The notes: generated by a model not told the origin, from the letters alone. DNA of 64,000 nt from Thermohalobaculum sp039513195 (GCA_039513195.1 JBCCRM010000011.1:62001-126000), one strand, 5' to 3'. Positions 44,049 through 53,383 are shown, counted from the stretch's first letter. Made by a program: numbers and translations.

Positions 44049-45644
44049 TCAGGCGGGGAGCCGCAGCGCGAATGTGGCGCCGGTCTGGCGCTCGGTGTCG
44101 GGCGGCAGCAGAGCGATGCTGCCATGATGCGCCTCGGCCAAGGAGCGTACGATGCCGAGGCCGAGGCCGGTCCCCCCAGCCTCCCGCCGCGTCGTGAAGA
44201 AGGGCTCGTAGATCTTGCCGCGGTTCCCCGCCGAGACGCCATGGCCGTTGTCGTGGAAGCGGATCTCGTAGCCCTCGCCCTGGCGGGTGAGCGCGATCTC
44301 GATGAAGGTGGCGCCGGCCTCCTCGGCGTTCTGGATCAGATTTCCGGCGATCATCTGGAAGCTCTCGGGCGCTATCGCTGCCTCCGCCGGGCGGGGCGCG
44401 CTCATCACGGGGACCAGCTTCGCGCGGTCGGCGCGCAGCTTTTCGATTTCTGCTGCGAGGTCGGCGCGCCCGACCTGGGCCTCCGGATTGTCGGCGCGCG
44501 CCAGTTCCAAGAGCCGGTCGACCAGGGCCTTGAGACGCGCGCCATTGGCCTCGATAGTGTCGAGAAAGCGCTGCCGCTCCGCTTGGTCCATGCTGTCGTG
44601 GTGCTCGCTGAGCAGCTCCCCCGCGCCGCGGATCGCGGTCAACGGGGTCTTGAACTCATGGCTCACATGGGTGGCGAAATCGCGAACGTATTGGCTGCGT
44701 TTGTCCAGCGCCTGGGCCATGTCGAGGAAGCTCTGGCCCAGGGTCGCGAGCTCGCTGGTGCCGTAATGGGCGAGGGGATGGATCGTGCGCCGCTGGCCCT
44801 CCGCGAGTTCCTGCGCTTGACCGGAGAGGGCGCGGATCGGGCGTAACAGCGTGCGCGAGGTGAACCAGGCGATCAGGATCGCAAAGCCCGCCATGAGGCC
44901 GCCGATCGCAAGGAAGCGGTCGAGCGAATGATAGATATGGTAGAAGATATTGTTGGGCGTTCTCGACATGTAGACGACACCCCAGAGGCGGTCGCGCTCC
45001 ACCACCGGAAAGGCCACGAAGACCCGTACGCCGGTGCCCCGGCTGATCGAGGTGAGGGGCGGCGCCGGCTCCTCCGCCACGCGCTCGCGGACCACGCTGC
45101 GATGGCGGCCGGCCAGCGCGGCTGCGACCTCCGGCACATGGGCGAGCGACAGGCCGATCTCGGCCCGTCCGGCGATGACCCGGCCGTTGGGGTCGAGGAG
45201 CCGCATCCCCGCCAGGGTGGCCCTCTGCGCCTCCAGGAACAGGGAGCTCATCGCCTCGCCGATCCGTGCCACCGGCCGGCTCGGGCCGCTGAGACTGACC
45301 CGCGCATCGGGGCGCGGCGGCAAGATCGGGCCGGAGGCCAAATCGATCTGCGGCAGCACCGGCGCATAGGGCTCGTCGTCGAGGGAGAGATCCACGGGCT
45401 CGACCGGCGTCCCGAAGCCGTCGGGGTCGTCGATCTCGCGCCAGATGCCCTGTTTGTAGGCGGCGGCGAGGACAGCGGCCTGGGCAATCAGCTCGGTCTC
45501 CGTCTCGCGCACGAGCTGGCTCTCGTAGATGCGGAAAAAGACGAGGCTCGCCAACGGCAAAAGCACGATGACCAGATTGACGGCAATCAGAACCAGCGCC
45601 ACCCGCGGGCGGTACTTCCGCCGGATGCCTGGTTCGCCCGTCAC
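44049..45644 (-). CDS. Sensor histidine kinase of the exosortase/VIT locus
   Basis: A 531-residue transmembrane kinase. There is an N-terminal membrane helix (VALVLIAVNLVIVLLPLASLVFF), a periplasmic domain of about 230 residues, and a second helix (FLAIGGLMAGFAILIAWF). A HAMP-like linker comes next, then the dimerisation box with His in HVSHEFKTPLTAIRGAGEL and the ATPase domain (NLIQNAEEAGA, HDNGHGVSAGN, FTTRREAGGTGLGLGIV). It ends the four-gene operon and lies 4 bp after the response regulator. Dedicated kinases of proteobacterial sortase systems have a similar layout. Confidence 0.92.
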   Translation of the reverse strand: MTGEPGIRRKYRPRVALVLIAVNLVIVLLPLASLVFFRIYESQLVRETETELIAQAAVLAAAYKQGIWREIDDPDGFGTPVEPVDLSLDDEPYAPVLPQIDLASGPILPPRPDARVSLSGPSRPVARIGEAMSSLFLEAQRATLAGMRLLDPNGRVIAGRAEIGLSLAHVPEVAAALAGRHRSVVRERVAEEPAPPLTSISRGTGVRVFVAFPVVERDRLWGVVYMSRTPNNIFYHIYHSLDRFLAIGGLMAGFAILIAWFTSRTLLRPIRALSGQAQELAEGQRRTIHPLAHYGTSELATLGQSFLDMAQALDKRSQYVRDFATHVSHEFKTPLTAIRGAGELLSEHHDSMDQAERQRFLDTIEANGARLKALVDRLLELARADNPEAQVGRADLAAEIEKLRADRAKLVPVMSAPRPAEAAIAPESFQMIAGNLIQNAEEAGATFIEIALTRQGEGYEIRFHDNGHGVSAGNRGKIYEPFFTTRREAGGTGLGLGIVRSLAEAHHGSIALLPPDTERQTGATFALRLPA

Positions 45645-45648
45645 GCCC

Positions 45649-46341
45649 CTATTGCCCGGAGCCGAGCTTGTAGCCGACGCCGTGGACGGTTTCGATTACG
45701 CTCTGGCAGCCGGCCTCCTGGAATTTGACGCGGATATGCCGGATGTGGCTGTCCACCGTCCGGTCCGAGACGTGGATGGCGCCGTCATGGACCAGGTCGA
45801 TTATCGCCTGCCGGTCGCGCACCACCAAGGGCCGGGCCAGGAGCGCCGAGAGGAGCCGGAATTCGGTCGCGGTCAGCGACACCGGCCGCCCCTCGAATTG
45901 CACCTCATGCTGGTCGGGCCACAGCGTGATGCCGCCGACGCTCATCATCTCGGCCTTTGCCTCCTCCGCCGGCGCGGTGCGAGCGCGGCGCAGGATCACC
46001 TTCACCCGGGCCACCAGCTCCCGCGGGCTGAAGGGTTTCGAGACATAGTCGTCGCCGCCGATTTCGAGCCCGATGATCCGGTCGATCTCCTCGTCGCGGG
46101 AGGAGAGGAACAGGATCGGCACGTCGGAACTCTTGCGGATCTCGCGGCAAACCTCCAGCCCGTCCATCTCCGGCAGGTTGATGTCGAGCACCACGAGGTC
46201 AGGCTCGGTCTCCCCATGCCGCGCCAGGGCGTCGAGCCCGTCCTTGGCGGCGATCGTGAGCAGGCCCGCGCGTTCCAGGGCGAAGCGGGTGACCTCCAGG
46301 ATGTCGGGATCGTCGTCGACGATCAGGATCGTATGCGACAA
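45649..46341 (-). CDS. OmpR-family response regulator of the exosortase/VIT locus
   Basis: A 230-residue regulator with receiver domain (ILIVDDDPDILEVTRFALERAG, phospho-Asp in LVVLDINLPEMDG, Lys in GGDDYVSKPFSPREL) and a winged-helix DNA-binding domain (EFRLLSALLARPLVVRDRQAIIDLVHD, RTVDSHIRHIRVKFQE). The TTG start at 46341 has GGAG six to seven bases upstream. An alternative ATG at 46452 overlaps the stop of the VIT gene and would add 37 residues of weakly conserved sequence. It is probably phosphorylated by the kinase encoded next and controls the operon. Confidence 0.92.
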   Translation of the reverse strand: MSHTILIVDDDPDILEVTRFALERAGLLTIAAKDGLDALARHGETEPDLVVLDINLPEMDGLEVCREIRKSSDVPILFLSSRDEEIDRIIGLEIGGDDYVSKPFSPRELVARVKVILRRARTAPAEEAKAEMMSVGGITLWPDQHEVQFEGRPVSLTATEFRLLSALLARPLVVRDRQAIIDLVHDGAIHVSDRTVDSHIRHIRVKFQEAGCQSVIETVHGVGYKLGSGQ

Positions 46342-46451
46342 AGCGGGCTCCGTCTTGCCTGGCTCGCGTTTCGGTTGTGCCCTATCAGGCGAGTTGGGCA
46401 AAGCGGTGGCATGCGCCAAGCGGGCGACCGTGGCATCGTCTGCGGTTTCCA

Positions 46452-48578
46452 TCACACAGCCCGCCGGGTGCGGAGCAAGGCCGCTGCCGCGAATATGGTG
46501 AGCAGGAGCAAAAGGCCGAGGATCTGCGCGGGCTCCGGCGTTGCACCGCCGCTGAAGGCGACCATGGGTGCGCCTGTGGCCTGAGCCCGTTGTGTCGATG
46601 TAGAGGCGGGATAGGCATGCTCGGTCACGCCTTCGACCATCGGTAGGGGCACATCCGCGGCGACCGTGTCTTGCGGTCGGGGGTTTGCAATCTTCTCCGA
46701 AACCGCAACGAACGAGGTCCACTGCGTCACGAGCGCATGGCTGAGGCCAAGATCCGTGACCCGCGCCTGCAGGGCCGGATCGGAGAGGCCGGAGCGGCGG
46801 AACGGCTCCGGCACCGTCATCTCGCGCATGTCGTCGGCGATGCGCGACCGTGCCCAGATTAGCGGAATGGCGCTGCCGCCCGCAGAATCGGGTTGCGTGG
46901 GATCGACGGTCAAAGGCAGCGAGACCGGGCGGCCGTTCGCCTCGCCCTTAATCGTGATGTTGGCTGGGGCGGTGCCCACGAACCGTCCCAGCACTCGGAT
47001 CGAGTCGCCCGCGAACAGGTCCGGCAGAAAGGCCGGGGTCACGTCCTGCACCGGCAGGTCGCCCCAGTCGATCTCCAGATCCGTCAAAACAGGCGCATCG
47101 AGGCGGGATGCAAAAGCAATCGCTGCCTCCTGCCTCTCTGCCGTTGGGTCGACGATGCGGGAGAGGCCACGGCCCGTGCGCGCCATTTCCTCGATCAAAT
47201 AGCGGTTGACGGAGGTGCCGACCCCGAAGGCGTAGAGGCGTCCTTGACCGGTCTCGGTGGAGACGAGGCGCAGGATCTCCATCTCGTTGCCCACATAGCC
47301 GTCGGAGAGGAAGACCACGATCCGCAGCACACCCGGTGCTTTAGGCGCGGTGTAGGCGGCCTCAAGTCCGCTTAGGATCTCGGTCCCACCGCTGGCGCTG
47401 AGCCCATCGACATAGCGGGTGCCGGCGGCCAGATTCTGCCGCGTCGCGGGCAGAGCTTGGGCGCCGAATGCACTGGCCTGGTTCGAGAAGCGGATGATCC
47501 GGAAGCTGTCCGCGGGCTTTAGTGTCGATAGGGCATGGCGCATAAAGGTCTTGGTCGCCTCCATCGGTGCACCGGACATGGAGCCGGAGGTGTCGAGGAC
47601 AAAGACCATCTCGCGCGGGGTTATCTGCCCTTCTTGCGCGACCTTCGGGGGTTCGAGCAGCAGAGCAACGGTCCCGCCCTCCGCATCGCTGTGGGTCAGT
47701 ACGCCCGCCTGCGGCGCGGCGGCTGCCAGGGAATAGCGGAGCACGAAGTCGCGGTTGTCGACGGTGCGGCCGGTGGAAAGCCCGATCTGCCGTGCGGTCT
47801 CCTCTCCAGTGACATGCAGGCCATGGGTCGGGCTCTCGACCGCTTGGATCGCCATACCCGCGGCAAGCGAGAGGTCGATGGACACCCGGTCGGCATCCAC
47901 CACCGGCGGGATCGTCAGGCCATGGACTGGTGGATAGGCGGGCGGCGCATCGAAGCGCCAGGTGCCAGACGCCTCCACCGCCGGGCGGTCGTCGTCGATA
48001 TGAGGTGGGGCCTCGGCGGTCCGGGTCTCCCCTGCCGGCATGTAGCGGGGGCCGACGACCAGAGGCACGCGCAGCTCGTAGGCGCCGTCGCGCCGGGGCA
48101 CCGCCTGGCTATAGGTCAGCGTCACCACCACTGGCTGCCCGGGCATTAGGTTGGCGATTTCCTGGGTGAACATGTTGGGCCGGTGCTGCTCCAGCAGCGC
48201 CGCTGTCTTGCCCTCAGCCTCCGCCGCCTTGAACGCGCGCCGGGCCTCTGCCCGCTTGGCGATGCGGGCCGTGACAACCTCCTCGCCGATCTCCATGCGC
48301 ATGGCATGCACCGCGGCGTCCTTGTTCAGCGGGAACAGATACTGCGCGGTCATCGGCACGGCGGAGGGGTTGGCGAAGATCTGGCGCACGGTCACTGTTG
48401 CGAGATCGCCGTCGATCCGGCCGGTGATCTCGGTCTTCAGAACCGGCAGCGCGATGGTCTGACCGCCCGCCTCGCCGAGGAGATGGCCGCCCATCTCCTC
48501 CTCCGGCAAGGCTCCGCGGGCCAGCGGCGAGAGCAGGGTCAGGCAAAGCGCAAGGCAGAGGATAAGCAACGGTCTCAT
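46452..48578 (-). CDS. VIT and VWA domain protein with C-terminal PEP sorting signal
   Basis: A 708-residue exported protein. A signal peptide (MRPLLILCLALCLTLLSPLARG) is followed by a VIT (vault/inter-alpha-trypsin) domain (ALPVLKTEITGRIDGDLATVTVRQIF, MTAQYLFPLNKDAAVHAM) and a VWA domain with the metal-site motif DTSGSMS in MVFVLDTSGSM. The last 32 residues are TPEPAQ, a membrane helix (ILGLLLLLTIFAAAALL) and RTRRAV. That PEP-helix-basic tail is the recognition signal of exosortases. It overlaps the upstream exosortase gene by 4 bp, so it is the clear partner substrate. The family is known as targets of marine proteobacterial sortases. Confidence 0.93.
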   Translation of the reverse strand: MRPLLILCLALCLTLLSPLARGALPEEEMGGHLLGEAGGQTIALPVLKTEITGRIDGDLATVTVRQIFANPSAVPMTAQYLFPLNKDAAVHAMRMEIGEEVVTARIAKRAEARRAFKAAEAEGKTAALLEQHRPNMFTQEIANLMPGQPVVVTLTYSQAVPRRDGAYELRVPLVVGPRYMPAGETRTAEAPPHIDDDRPAVEASGTWRFDAPPAYPPVHGLTIPPVVDADRVSIDLSLAAGMAIQAVESPTHGLHVTGEETARQIGLSTGRTVDNRDFVLRYSLAAAAPQAGVLTHSDAEGGTVALLLEPPKVAQEGQITPREMVFVLDTSGSMSGAPMEATKTFMRHALSTLKPADSFRIIRFSNQASAFGAQALPATRQNLAAGTRYVDGLSASGGTEILSGLEAAYTAPKAPGVLRIVVFLSDGYVGNEMEILRLVSTETGQGRLYAFGVGTSVNRYLIEEMARTGRGLSRIVDPTAERQEAAIAFASRLDAPVLTDLEIDWGDLPVQDVTPAFLPDLFAGDSIRVLGRFVGTAPANITIKGEANGRPVSLPLTVDPTQPDSAGGSAIPLIWARSRIADDMREMTVPEPFRRSGLSDPALQARVTDLGLSHALVTQWTSFVAVSEKIANPRPQDTVAADVPLPMVEGVTEHAYPASTSTQRAQATGAPMVAFSGGATPEPAQILGLLLLLTIFAAAALLRTRRAV

Positions 48579-50086
48579 GGCTGGGCTCCTTCGATGGCGG
48601 AAAGGTCTAGGGCGGCGAGCACCCCATCGGTGAAAGCGGCATGGGCGACGGGGGCCGCATCTCCCGGCGTGATGCGCTGGATCGCTGTCCAGCGCCGGGC
48701 GTCGCCCTGCAGCCAGCGCCAGACGGCGGTGGCAACATTGGGCACCATCTCGCCACGGTCGGAGACGAAGCTGACCGCAACCTGATAGCGCCGCCCATCC
48801 GGGGCGATGGCCCGGTAATGCGCGGTCGGGACCGGCTCGAAGACTGTGCCGAGATAAGCAACTTCAAAGCCGAGGCCGCGCAGGCAATCCTCCGGCGCGT
48901 GCAGATGGCGCAGCGGCGACGAGGTCGACACCAGCATCAGCCCGTGCTCGCCATAAGCGGCCTTCGCCGCCCATCCGCCGAATTGGGTGAAGAACGCATG
49001 CTCCCGCGCGGTCAGGGCGACAGGGCGCCCGACTTCACCACCGATGGCGAGGGGCAGGGATCGCGGGACCGCCGGTTCCGCCACATCTATGGGTGTCCGG
49101 GGCAGGGAGACAATCACGACGGCGAGGCTGAGCGCCAGCACGCCGAGGGCATGGGCTGCCTCCGGCGCCACGCGCGGCAATGCAGTGGCGCGCGCTCTGG
49201 GACTGGCTGGCCGCGTGTTGAGCGCCCAGAGCAGGACGGCGGTGGCGACTAGGGACAGGGCGGCGAGGCCGATCAGATCATGCCACGGAGCAGCCATCAC
49301 ATCGATCCCGCCGACACTCGCGGGGTCCGCAAGACCGACCGCCAGCACGCTGATCCTGGCCACATTGGCGATTGCCGCGGCGGCGAGGGTCACGCCGAGC
49401 CCAAAGGCCGCCCAGGCGGTGCCAGGCCGGCAAAGGCTCGCGGCCACGGCATAGCCGGTCAAGCCCAGCAGCAAGGTCCGAGCACCGGAGCAGGGAAGGT
49501 CGACCAGCACATCCGTTCGGCCGAGGATCAGGCGGACGCCGTGGCACTGGAGCTCTGGATAGACGAGCCCCAGCACAGCGCAGGCCCCATCGGCCGAGAA
49601 CTCTTGCAGCAGATACCCGATGCTCCGCTGCAGGATCCGTTCCAGAGGCAGCGAGAACGCGAAGAGAAGCGCCAGGAAGACGGGTGAGACGGCACGTTCT
49701 CGCCGATCCAGGCGCGCGAGGAGAGCCAGGGCGTAGACGTCGGCAACCAGGCAGAAAGCGCCTACGGTGTTTATCGCCAGCACTTGGCTGGTCAGCCGGG
49801 CCAGGGCCGAGATGCCCAACAAGCCGAGCGCGATCCGCGCCTGGCGCGGGGGGGCACCGGGGCGCAGCGGGCTGGTGGCGCTCCAAGCGAAGAGGCCGAG
49901 GACCAGCGCGAAGACAATCGCGCCGGAGGAGGCGTAGGCCGGGTCGACCCAGCTCTCTGCCAGCCACCGGGCGGGCTCGATGGCCAGGAGGAGGCCGGCG
50001 GCCGTGAAGAGCAGCCATGGCCAGACGCTTTGCCGGGTGAGGCTGGGCGCGGTGGGGGCGGGGCATTGGGCGATCAGACTGGACAT
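48575..50086 (-). CDS. Exosortase (dedicated, XrtT-like) with C-terminal EpsI-like region
   Basis: Exosortases are multi-pass membrane transpeptidases that cut PEP-type C-terminal signals. The 503-residue product has many membrane helices and the full triad: Cys199 in DLPCSGARTLL, Arg244 in NVARISVLAV and His269 in APWHDLIG. After about residue 330 a soluble part (HAPEDCLRGLGFEVAYLG) resembles the EpsI-type domain fused to some exosortases. It is the first gene of the operon xrt-VIT/VWA-RR-HK with 4-bp coupling. The assignment to type T is by memory of the family layout and should be treated as probable. Confidence 0.9.
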   Translation of the reverse strand: MSSLIAQCPAPTAPSLTRQSVWPWLLFTAAGLLLAIEPARWLAESWVDPAYASSGAIVFALVLGLFAWSATSPLRPGAPPRQARIALGLLGISALARLTSQVLAINTVGAFCLVADVYALALLARLDRRERAVSPVFLALLFAFSLPLERILQRSIGYLLQEFSADGACAVLGLVYPELQCHGVRLILGRTDVLVDLPCSGARTLLLGLTGYAVAASLCRPGTAWAAFGLGVTLAAAAIANVARISVLAVGLADPASVGGIDVMAAPWHDLIGLAALSLVATAVLLWALNTRPASPRARATALPRVAPEAAHALGVLALSLAVVIVSLPRTPIDVAEPAVPRSLPLAIGGEVGRPVALTAREHAFFTQFGGWAAKAAYGEHGLMLVSTSSPLRHLHAPEDCLRGLGFEVAYLGTVFEPVPTAHYRAIAPDGRRYQVAVSFVSDRGEMVPNVATAVWRWLQGDARRWTAIQRITPGDAAPVAHAAFTDGVLAALDLSAIEGAQP

Positions 50087-50482
50087 GCTGCACAGCCTAG
50101 CGGCGCGCTATGCACTGGCAGGCCAGGGCCCGTGGAAGTTCTGTCTGCCGTTTGTTATGATTTTGTGCAGGCTGACGCCGCCTATTTTCTAAACGAATTT
50201 CAGATTGCTTGAGACCTGAATGTGTCGCAGAAGCAATGATCTGTAGAGTTCTGTTAATTATTCTAATTGGCTTAGTGGAATATTTACGTCCGGTCCGATC
50301 ACCACAATTCTGCCGAGTTTCCCTGAGACACCAAAGGTCGTGGGTTGCCGCCCTCGATTGGGCGATGGCGGTGGCTCGGCCGTACGGATCCCGCCTGCGG
50401 CCAGCGTTGGGACCGCTCTCGCGGAGTGGTGTCGGGGAAGGCGGGCCAGGCCAATGCGCCGCTCGCCCGCAGGAGAACGAAA
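50087..50482. promoter_or_regulatory. Divergent regulatory region between exosortase operon and two-gene operon
   Basis: A 396-bp gap between divergent genes. Its centre (about 50145-50290) is markedly AT-rich for this genome (TAGAGTTCTGTTAATTATTC, TTGGCTTAGTGGAATATTTA), as expected for two divergent promoters. No inverted repeat strong enough to name an operator was found. The response regulator of the locus is the obvious candidate to bind here. Confidence 0.5.
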
Positions 50483-50836
50483 ATGATTTTAACAGACGAG
50501 CGGACGGATGTCGCCGCGTTCCTGAGTGCGGAAGAGTGCGAAGAGATCGACCGCATCAAAGCCGACGAGTCCGTCGCGGGCTATGCATTGTTCAACGAGC
50601 AAGGCGAAATCCTGGAAATCAACGAGTTGGCTGAGGATATCGTGGCGGTTTTTGCCAATGTCTTCGACCTTGCCCGTCGGCTCGGTAAAGATCTCGGCGA
50701 GAGCGACTGCTTTCCCATGGCGATTTACGAGAACCGGAGTTTCGAAGTCCTGGCGATAGCGCTCAGCGCTTCGCGGATGGTGGTCATTCGCCGCAAAGGC
50801 GCGAAGAAACTGAGAGGACTGCGCAGTGTCGGTTGA
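50483..50836 (+). CDS. Small roadblock/LC7-like protein, first of a pair
   Basis: The ATG at 50483 has AGGAGA seven bases upstream; the upstream in-frame extension is not coding-like. The 117-residue product (ECEEIDRIKADESVAGYALFNEQGEILEINELAEDIVAVFANVFDLARRLGKDLG..., FEVLAIALSASRMVVIRRKGAKK) follows the roadblock/LC7 pattern: helix, strand pair around GYALFNEQGEILE, long helix, then strands. Such proteins are dimerising platforms for small GTPases and kinases. The assignment is by pattern only. It overlaps the next gene by 11 bp. Confidence 0.6.
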   Translation: MILTDERTDVAAFLSAEECEEIDRIKADESVAGYALFNEQGEILEINELAEDIVAVFANVFDLARRLGKDLGESDCFPMAIYENRSFEVLAIALSASRMVVIRRKGAKKLRGLRSVG

Positions 50837-51458
50837 AGCCGTACTCGACAAGATCACCGATCAGCACGACATGCTTTACGGCTGCGTCTACCGGACGGCG
50901 GCTGGCGTCTACCACAATCTGAAGGCGCCCTACGATCTCCTCGATGTCGAGGAAGTGACCGACTATGCCGACAATCTATTGTCGGTCACCCGGGTCCTGG
51001 ACGATCCGAGTTTCGATTTCGATTCAATCTTCGTCGAATATGCCGCGCACAGCGTCATCGCGAAGTCGGTGGAGAGCGACATTCTGTTGTTGCTGGGACC
51101 GCCGATCAGCCGTGCGGGCTACAAGAAGGCGGTTATCGGTCTGGGCCTGTTCGACAAGCCGCTGATGAGAGCTGCGGCGAAGGTCGAGGCTGCGGCGACG
51201 GAGGCAAAGCTGCCGACGGTTCAATCGGAGCCGGAACCGAAGCCCGTGCCGGTCGCCGAGATCGAGACAGTCGAGCATATCGAGCCCGGTCCGCAGACGC
51301 TGGTTGCCGAGAGAGACGCAACCCCGCCACCGACCGTTCTCGACGTCACGCCGGAGGAAATCCGGGTGGAAGAGGTCCCTGTGCCGACTGAGAACGACCC
51401 GTCCGAAGGCGGCAAGAAAAAGCGCCGGATCTATCGCGGCGTCGTCTTCTGGGAATGA
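50826..51458 (+). CDS. Roadblock-like protein with acidic-proline linker and basic C-terminal tail
   Basis: The ATG lies inside the end of the previous gene, showing coupling. Residues 1 to about 115 (VLDKITDQHDMLYGCVYRTAAGVYHNLKAPYDLLD..., FDSIFVEYAAHSVIAKSVESDILLLLGPPISRAGYKKAVIGLGL) look like a second roadblock-like fold. Residues 125-195 are a Pro/Glu/Val-rich linker. The last 14 residues are KKKRRIYRGVVFWE, a basic patch plus YRGV-type motif reminiscent of short C-terminal binding motifs. I recognise no named family. With its partner it may form a heterodimer. Confidence 0.6.
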   Translation: MSVEAVLDKITDQHDMLYGCVYRTAAGVYHNLKAPYDLLDVEEVTDYADNLLSVTRVLDDPSFDFDSIFVEYAAHSVIAKSVESDILLLLGPPISRAGYKKAVIGLGLFDKPLMRAAAKVEAAATEAKLPTVQSEPEPKPVPVAEIETVEHIEPGPQTLVAERDATPPPTVLDVTPEEIRVEEVPVPTENDPSEGGKKKRRIYRGVVFWE

Positions 51459-51649
51459 TGCCATGCGTGGGGCTTGGCGCCCCACTCTCTGGTGGTGCGA
51501 CGCTTTCATTTCGTACCACTAGGCACGCTTTGAGATAGGTCAACTTATATCGACATCGCAATGAGTTACCATTCTTCTGGTCAACCTCGCCAGCGGGTTT
51601 CAATGTCTCGGTCGATCCAGTAGCGCCACTATCCGCCGCGGCGCTCGAC

Positions 51650-53383
51650 TTAGAAGATCACAGGCTCGCCCGGCGCCTCGCCGAAATCACGGGTCAGGAA
51701 ATCGAAGTCGCAGCCTTGGTCTGCCTGGCCCACATGTTTCGCGAACATCCAGCCATAGCCGCGGTGATAGGGCGGCGGAGGCGCGCGCCAGGCGGCCCGG
51801 CGACGGGAGATCTCGGCTTCGTCCACGACCATGTCCAGACGGCGCGCGGCGAGGTCCAACCGCACTCGGTCGCCGGTCTGCAACAGCGCCAAAGGGCCGC
51901 CCAAATGCGCCTCCGGCGCCACATGCAGCACGCAAGCGCCATAGGCGGTACCGCTCATCCGCGCATCGGAGATTCGCAGCATGTCCCGCACCCCGTGGCG
52001 CAGCAGCGCCTTCGGCACCGGCAGGGCGCCCCATTCGGGCATCCCCGGCCCGCCGAGCGGCCCGGCATTGCGCAGGACCAGGACATGGTCGGGGGTGATT
52101 GCCAGATCCTCGTCATCGATCACCCGTTTCAGGTCCGGATAACTGTCGCAGACAATCGCCGGTCCCTCATGGCGGTGCAGCCTCGGATCGCAAGCGGCGG
52201 GCTTTAGAACCGCACCGCCGGGGGCCAGGTTGCCGCGCAGGACTGCGAGCGACCCCTCCGCATAGACTGGATTTTCCAAGGGACGGATGACGTCCGGATT
52301 GTGCACCTCCGCCCCTGCGATGCCCTCGGCGAGCGTCTTCCCGGTCACTGTGAGCGCATTGCCGTCCAAGCGGTCGCCCAGCACCGCCATTAGCGCCCGC
52401 AACCCACCGGCATAGAAGAAGTCTTCCATCAGGTACCGCGTGCCGGAGGGGCGGATATTCGCGATTACCGGGGTCGTCCGGCTCTTCGCGTCGAAGTCGT
52501 CGAGGTCCAGCGCAACCCCCGCTCGCCGCGCCATGGCGATTAGATGGATCACTGCGTTGGTCGAGCAGCCGGTTGCCATCGCAACGGTGACTGCATTGTC
52601 GACCGCAGCGGGGGTAAGGATGCGGGCGGGGACTAGCTCCTCCCAGATCATGCCGACGATCCGCCGGCCCGTTGCCGCCGCCATGCGGATATGCCCGGCA
52701 TCCGCCGCGGGGATCGAGCTTGCGCCCGGCAGGCACAGTCCCAACGCCTCGGCAATCGCGGTCATGGTCGAGGCGGTGCCCATGGTCATGCAGGTGCCAT
52801 AGGACCGGGCGATTCCAGCCTCGACCTCCGCCAGCTCCTCGGCCGAGATCGTGCCGGCGCGCCGCTCCTCCCAATACTTGATGGTGTCGGAGCCGGAGCC
52901 GAGGATATTGCCCCGCCAGTTCCCCCGCAGCATCGGTCCCGCGGGCAGATAGATGATCGGCAGCCCGGCTGAAATCGCGCCCATCACCAAGCCCGGCGTG
53001 GTCTTGTCGCAACCGCCCATCAACACGGCGCCGTCCACCGGATGGCAGCGGAGCAGCTCCTCCACCTCCATCGCCAGCATGTTGCGGTAGAGCATGGTGG
53101 TCGGCTTCACGAAAGTCTCGGCCAGCGACAGCGCGGGTAGCTCGATCGGGGTGCCCCCCGCCTGCAGGATGCCGCGCTTCACATCCTGGGCCCGCTCGCG
53201 GAAATGCACATGGCAGGGATTGATCTCGGACCAGGTGTTGACCACTGCGACGATGGGCCGGCCCTCCCAATCCTCTGGGTCCAGGCCCATCTGCAGCGCC
53301 CGGGAACGGTGGTGCAGTCCCCGGAAATCCTTCGTGGCGAACCATCGCGCGCTACGGAGCTGGTCGGCGGATTTGGCTGGCAT
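51650..53383 (-). CDS. IlvD/Edd-family dehydratase
   Basis: A 577-residue Fe-S sugar-acid or dihydroxy-acid dehydratase. Family signs are NTWSEINPCHVHFRERAQDVKRGI, the cluster cysteines in MGGCDKTTPG and YGTCMTMGTASTM, and the LPGASSIPAADAGH and SDARMSGTAYGACVLHVAPEAHLGGPLALL motifs. Length and the WFATKDFRGLHHRSRALQMGL start match the L-arabinonate / sugar-acid branch better than IlvD itself. No sugar-catabolism genes are adjacent, so the exact acid is unknown. The 191-bp gap to the left contains no recognisable gene. Confidence 0.9.
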   Translation of the reverse strand: MPAKSADQLRSARWFATKDFRGLHHRSRALQMGLDPEDWEGRPIVAVVNTWSEINPCHVHFRERAQDVKRGILQAGGTPIELPALSLAETFVKPTTMLYRNMLAMEVEELLRCHPVDGAVLMGGCDKTTPGLVMGAISAGLPIIYLPAGPMLRGNWRGNILGSGSDTIKYWEERRAGTISAEELAEVEAGIARSYGTCMTMGTASTMTAIAEALGLCLPGASSIPAADAGHIRMAAATGRRIVGMIWEELVPARILTPAAVDNAVTVAMATGCSTNAVIHLIAMARRAGVALDLDDFDAKSRTTPVIANIRPSGTRYLMEDFFYAGGLRALMAVLGDRLDGNALTVTGKTLAEGIAGAEVHNPDVIRPLENPVYAEGSLAVLRGNLAPGGAVLKPAACDPRLHRHEGPAIVCDSYPDLKRVIDDEDLAITPDHVLVLRNAGPLGGPGMPEWGALPVPKALLRHGVRDMLRISDARMSGTAYGACVLHVAPEAHLGGPLALLQTGDRVRLDLAARRLDMVVDEAEISRRRAAWRAPPPPYHRGYGWMFAKHVGQADQGCDFDFLTRDFGEAPGEPVIF

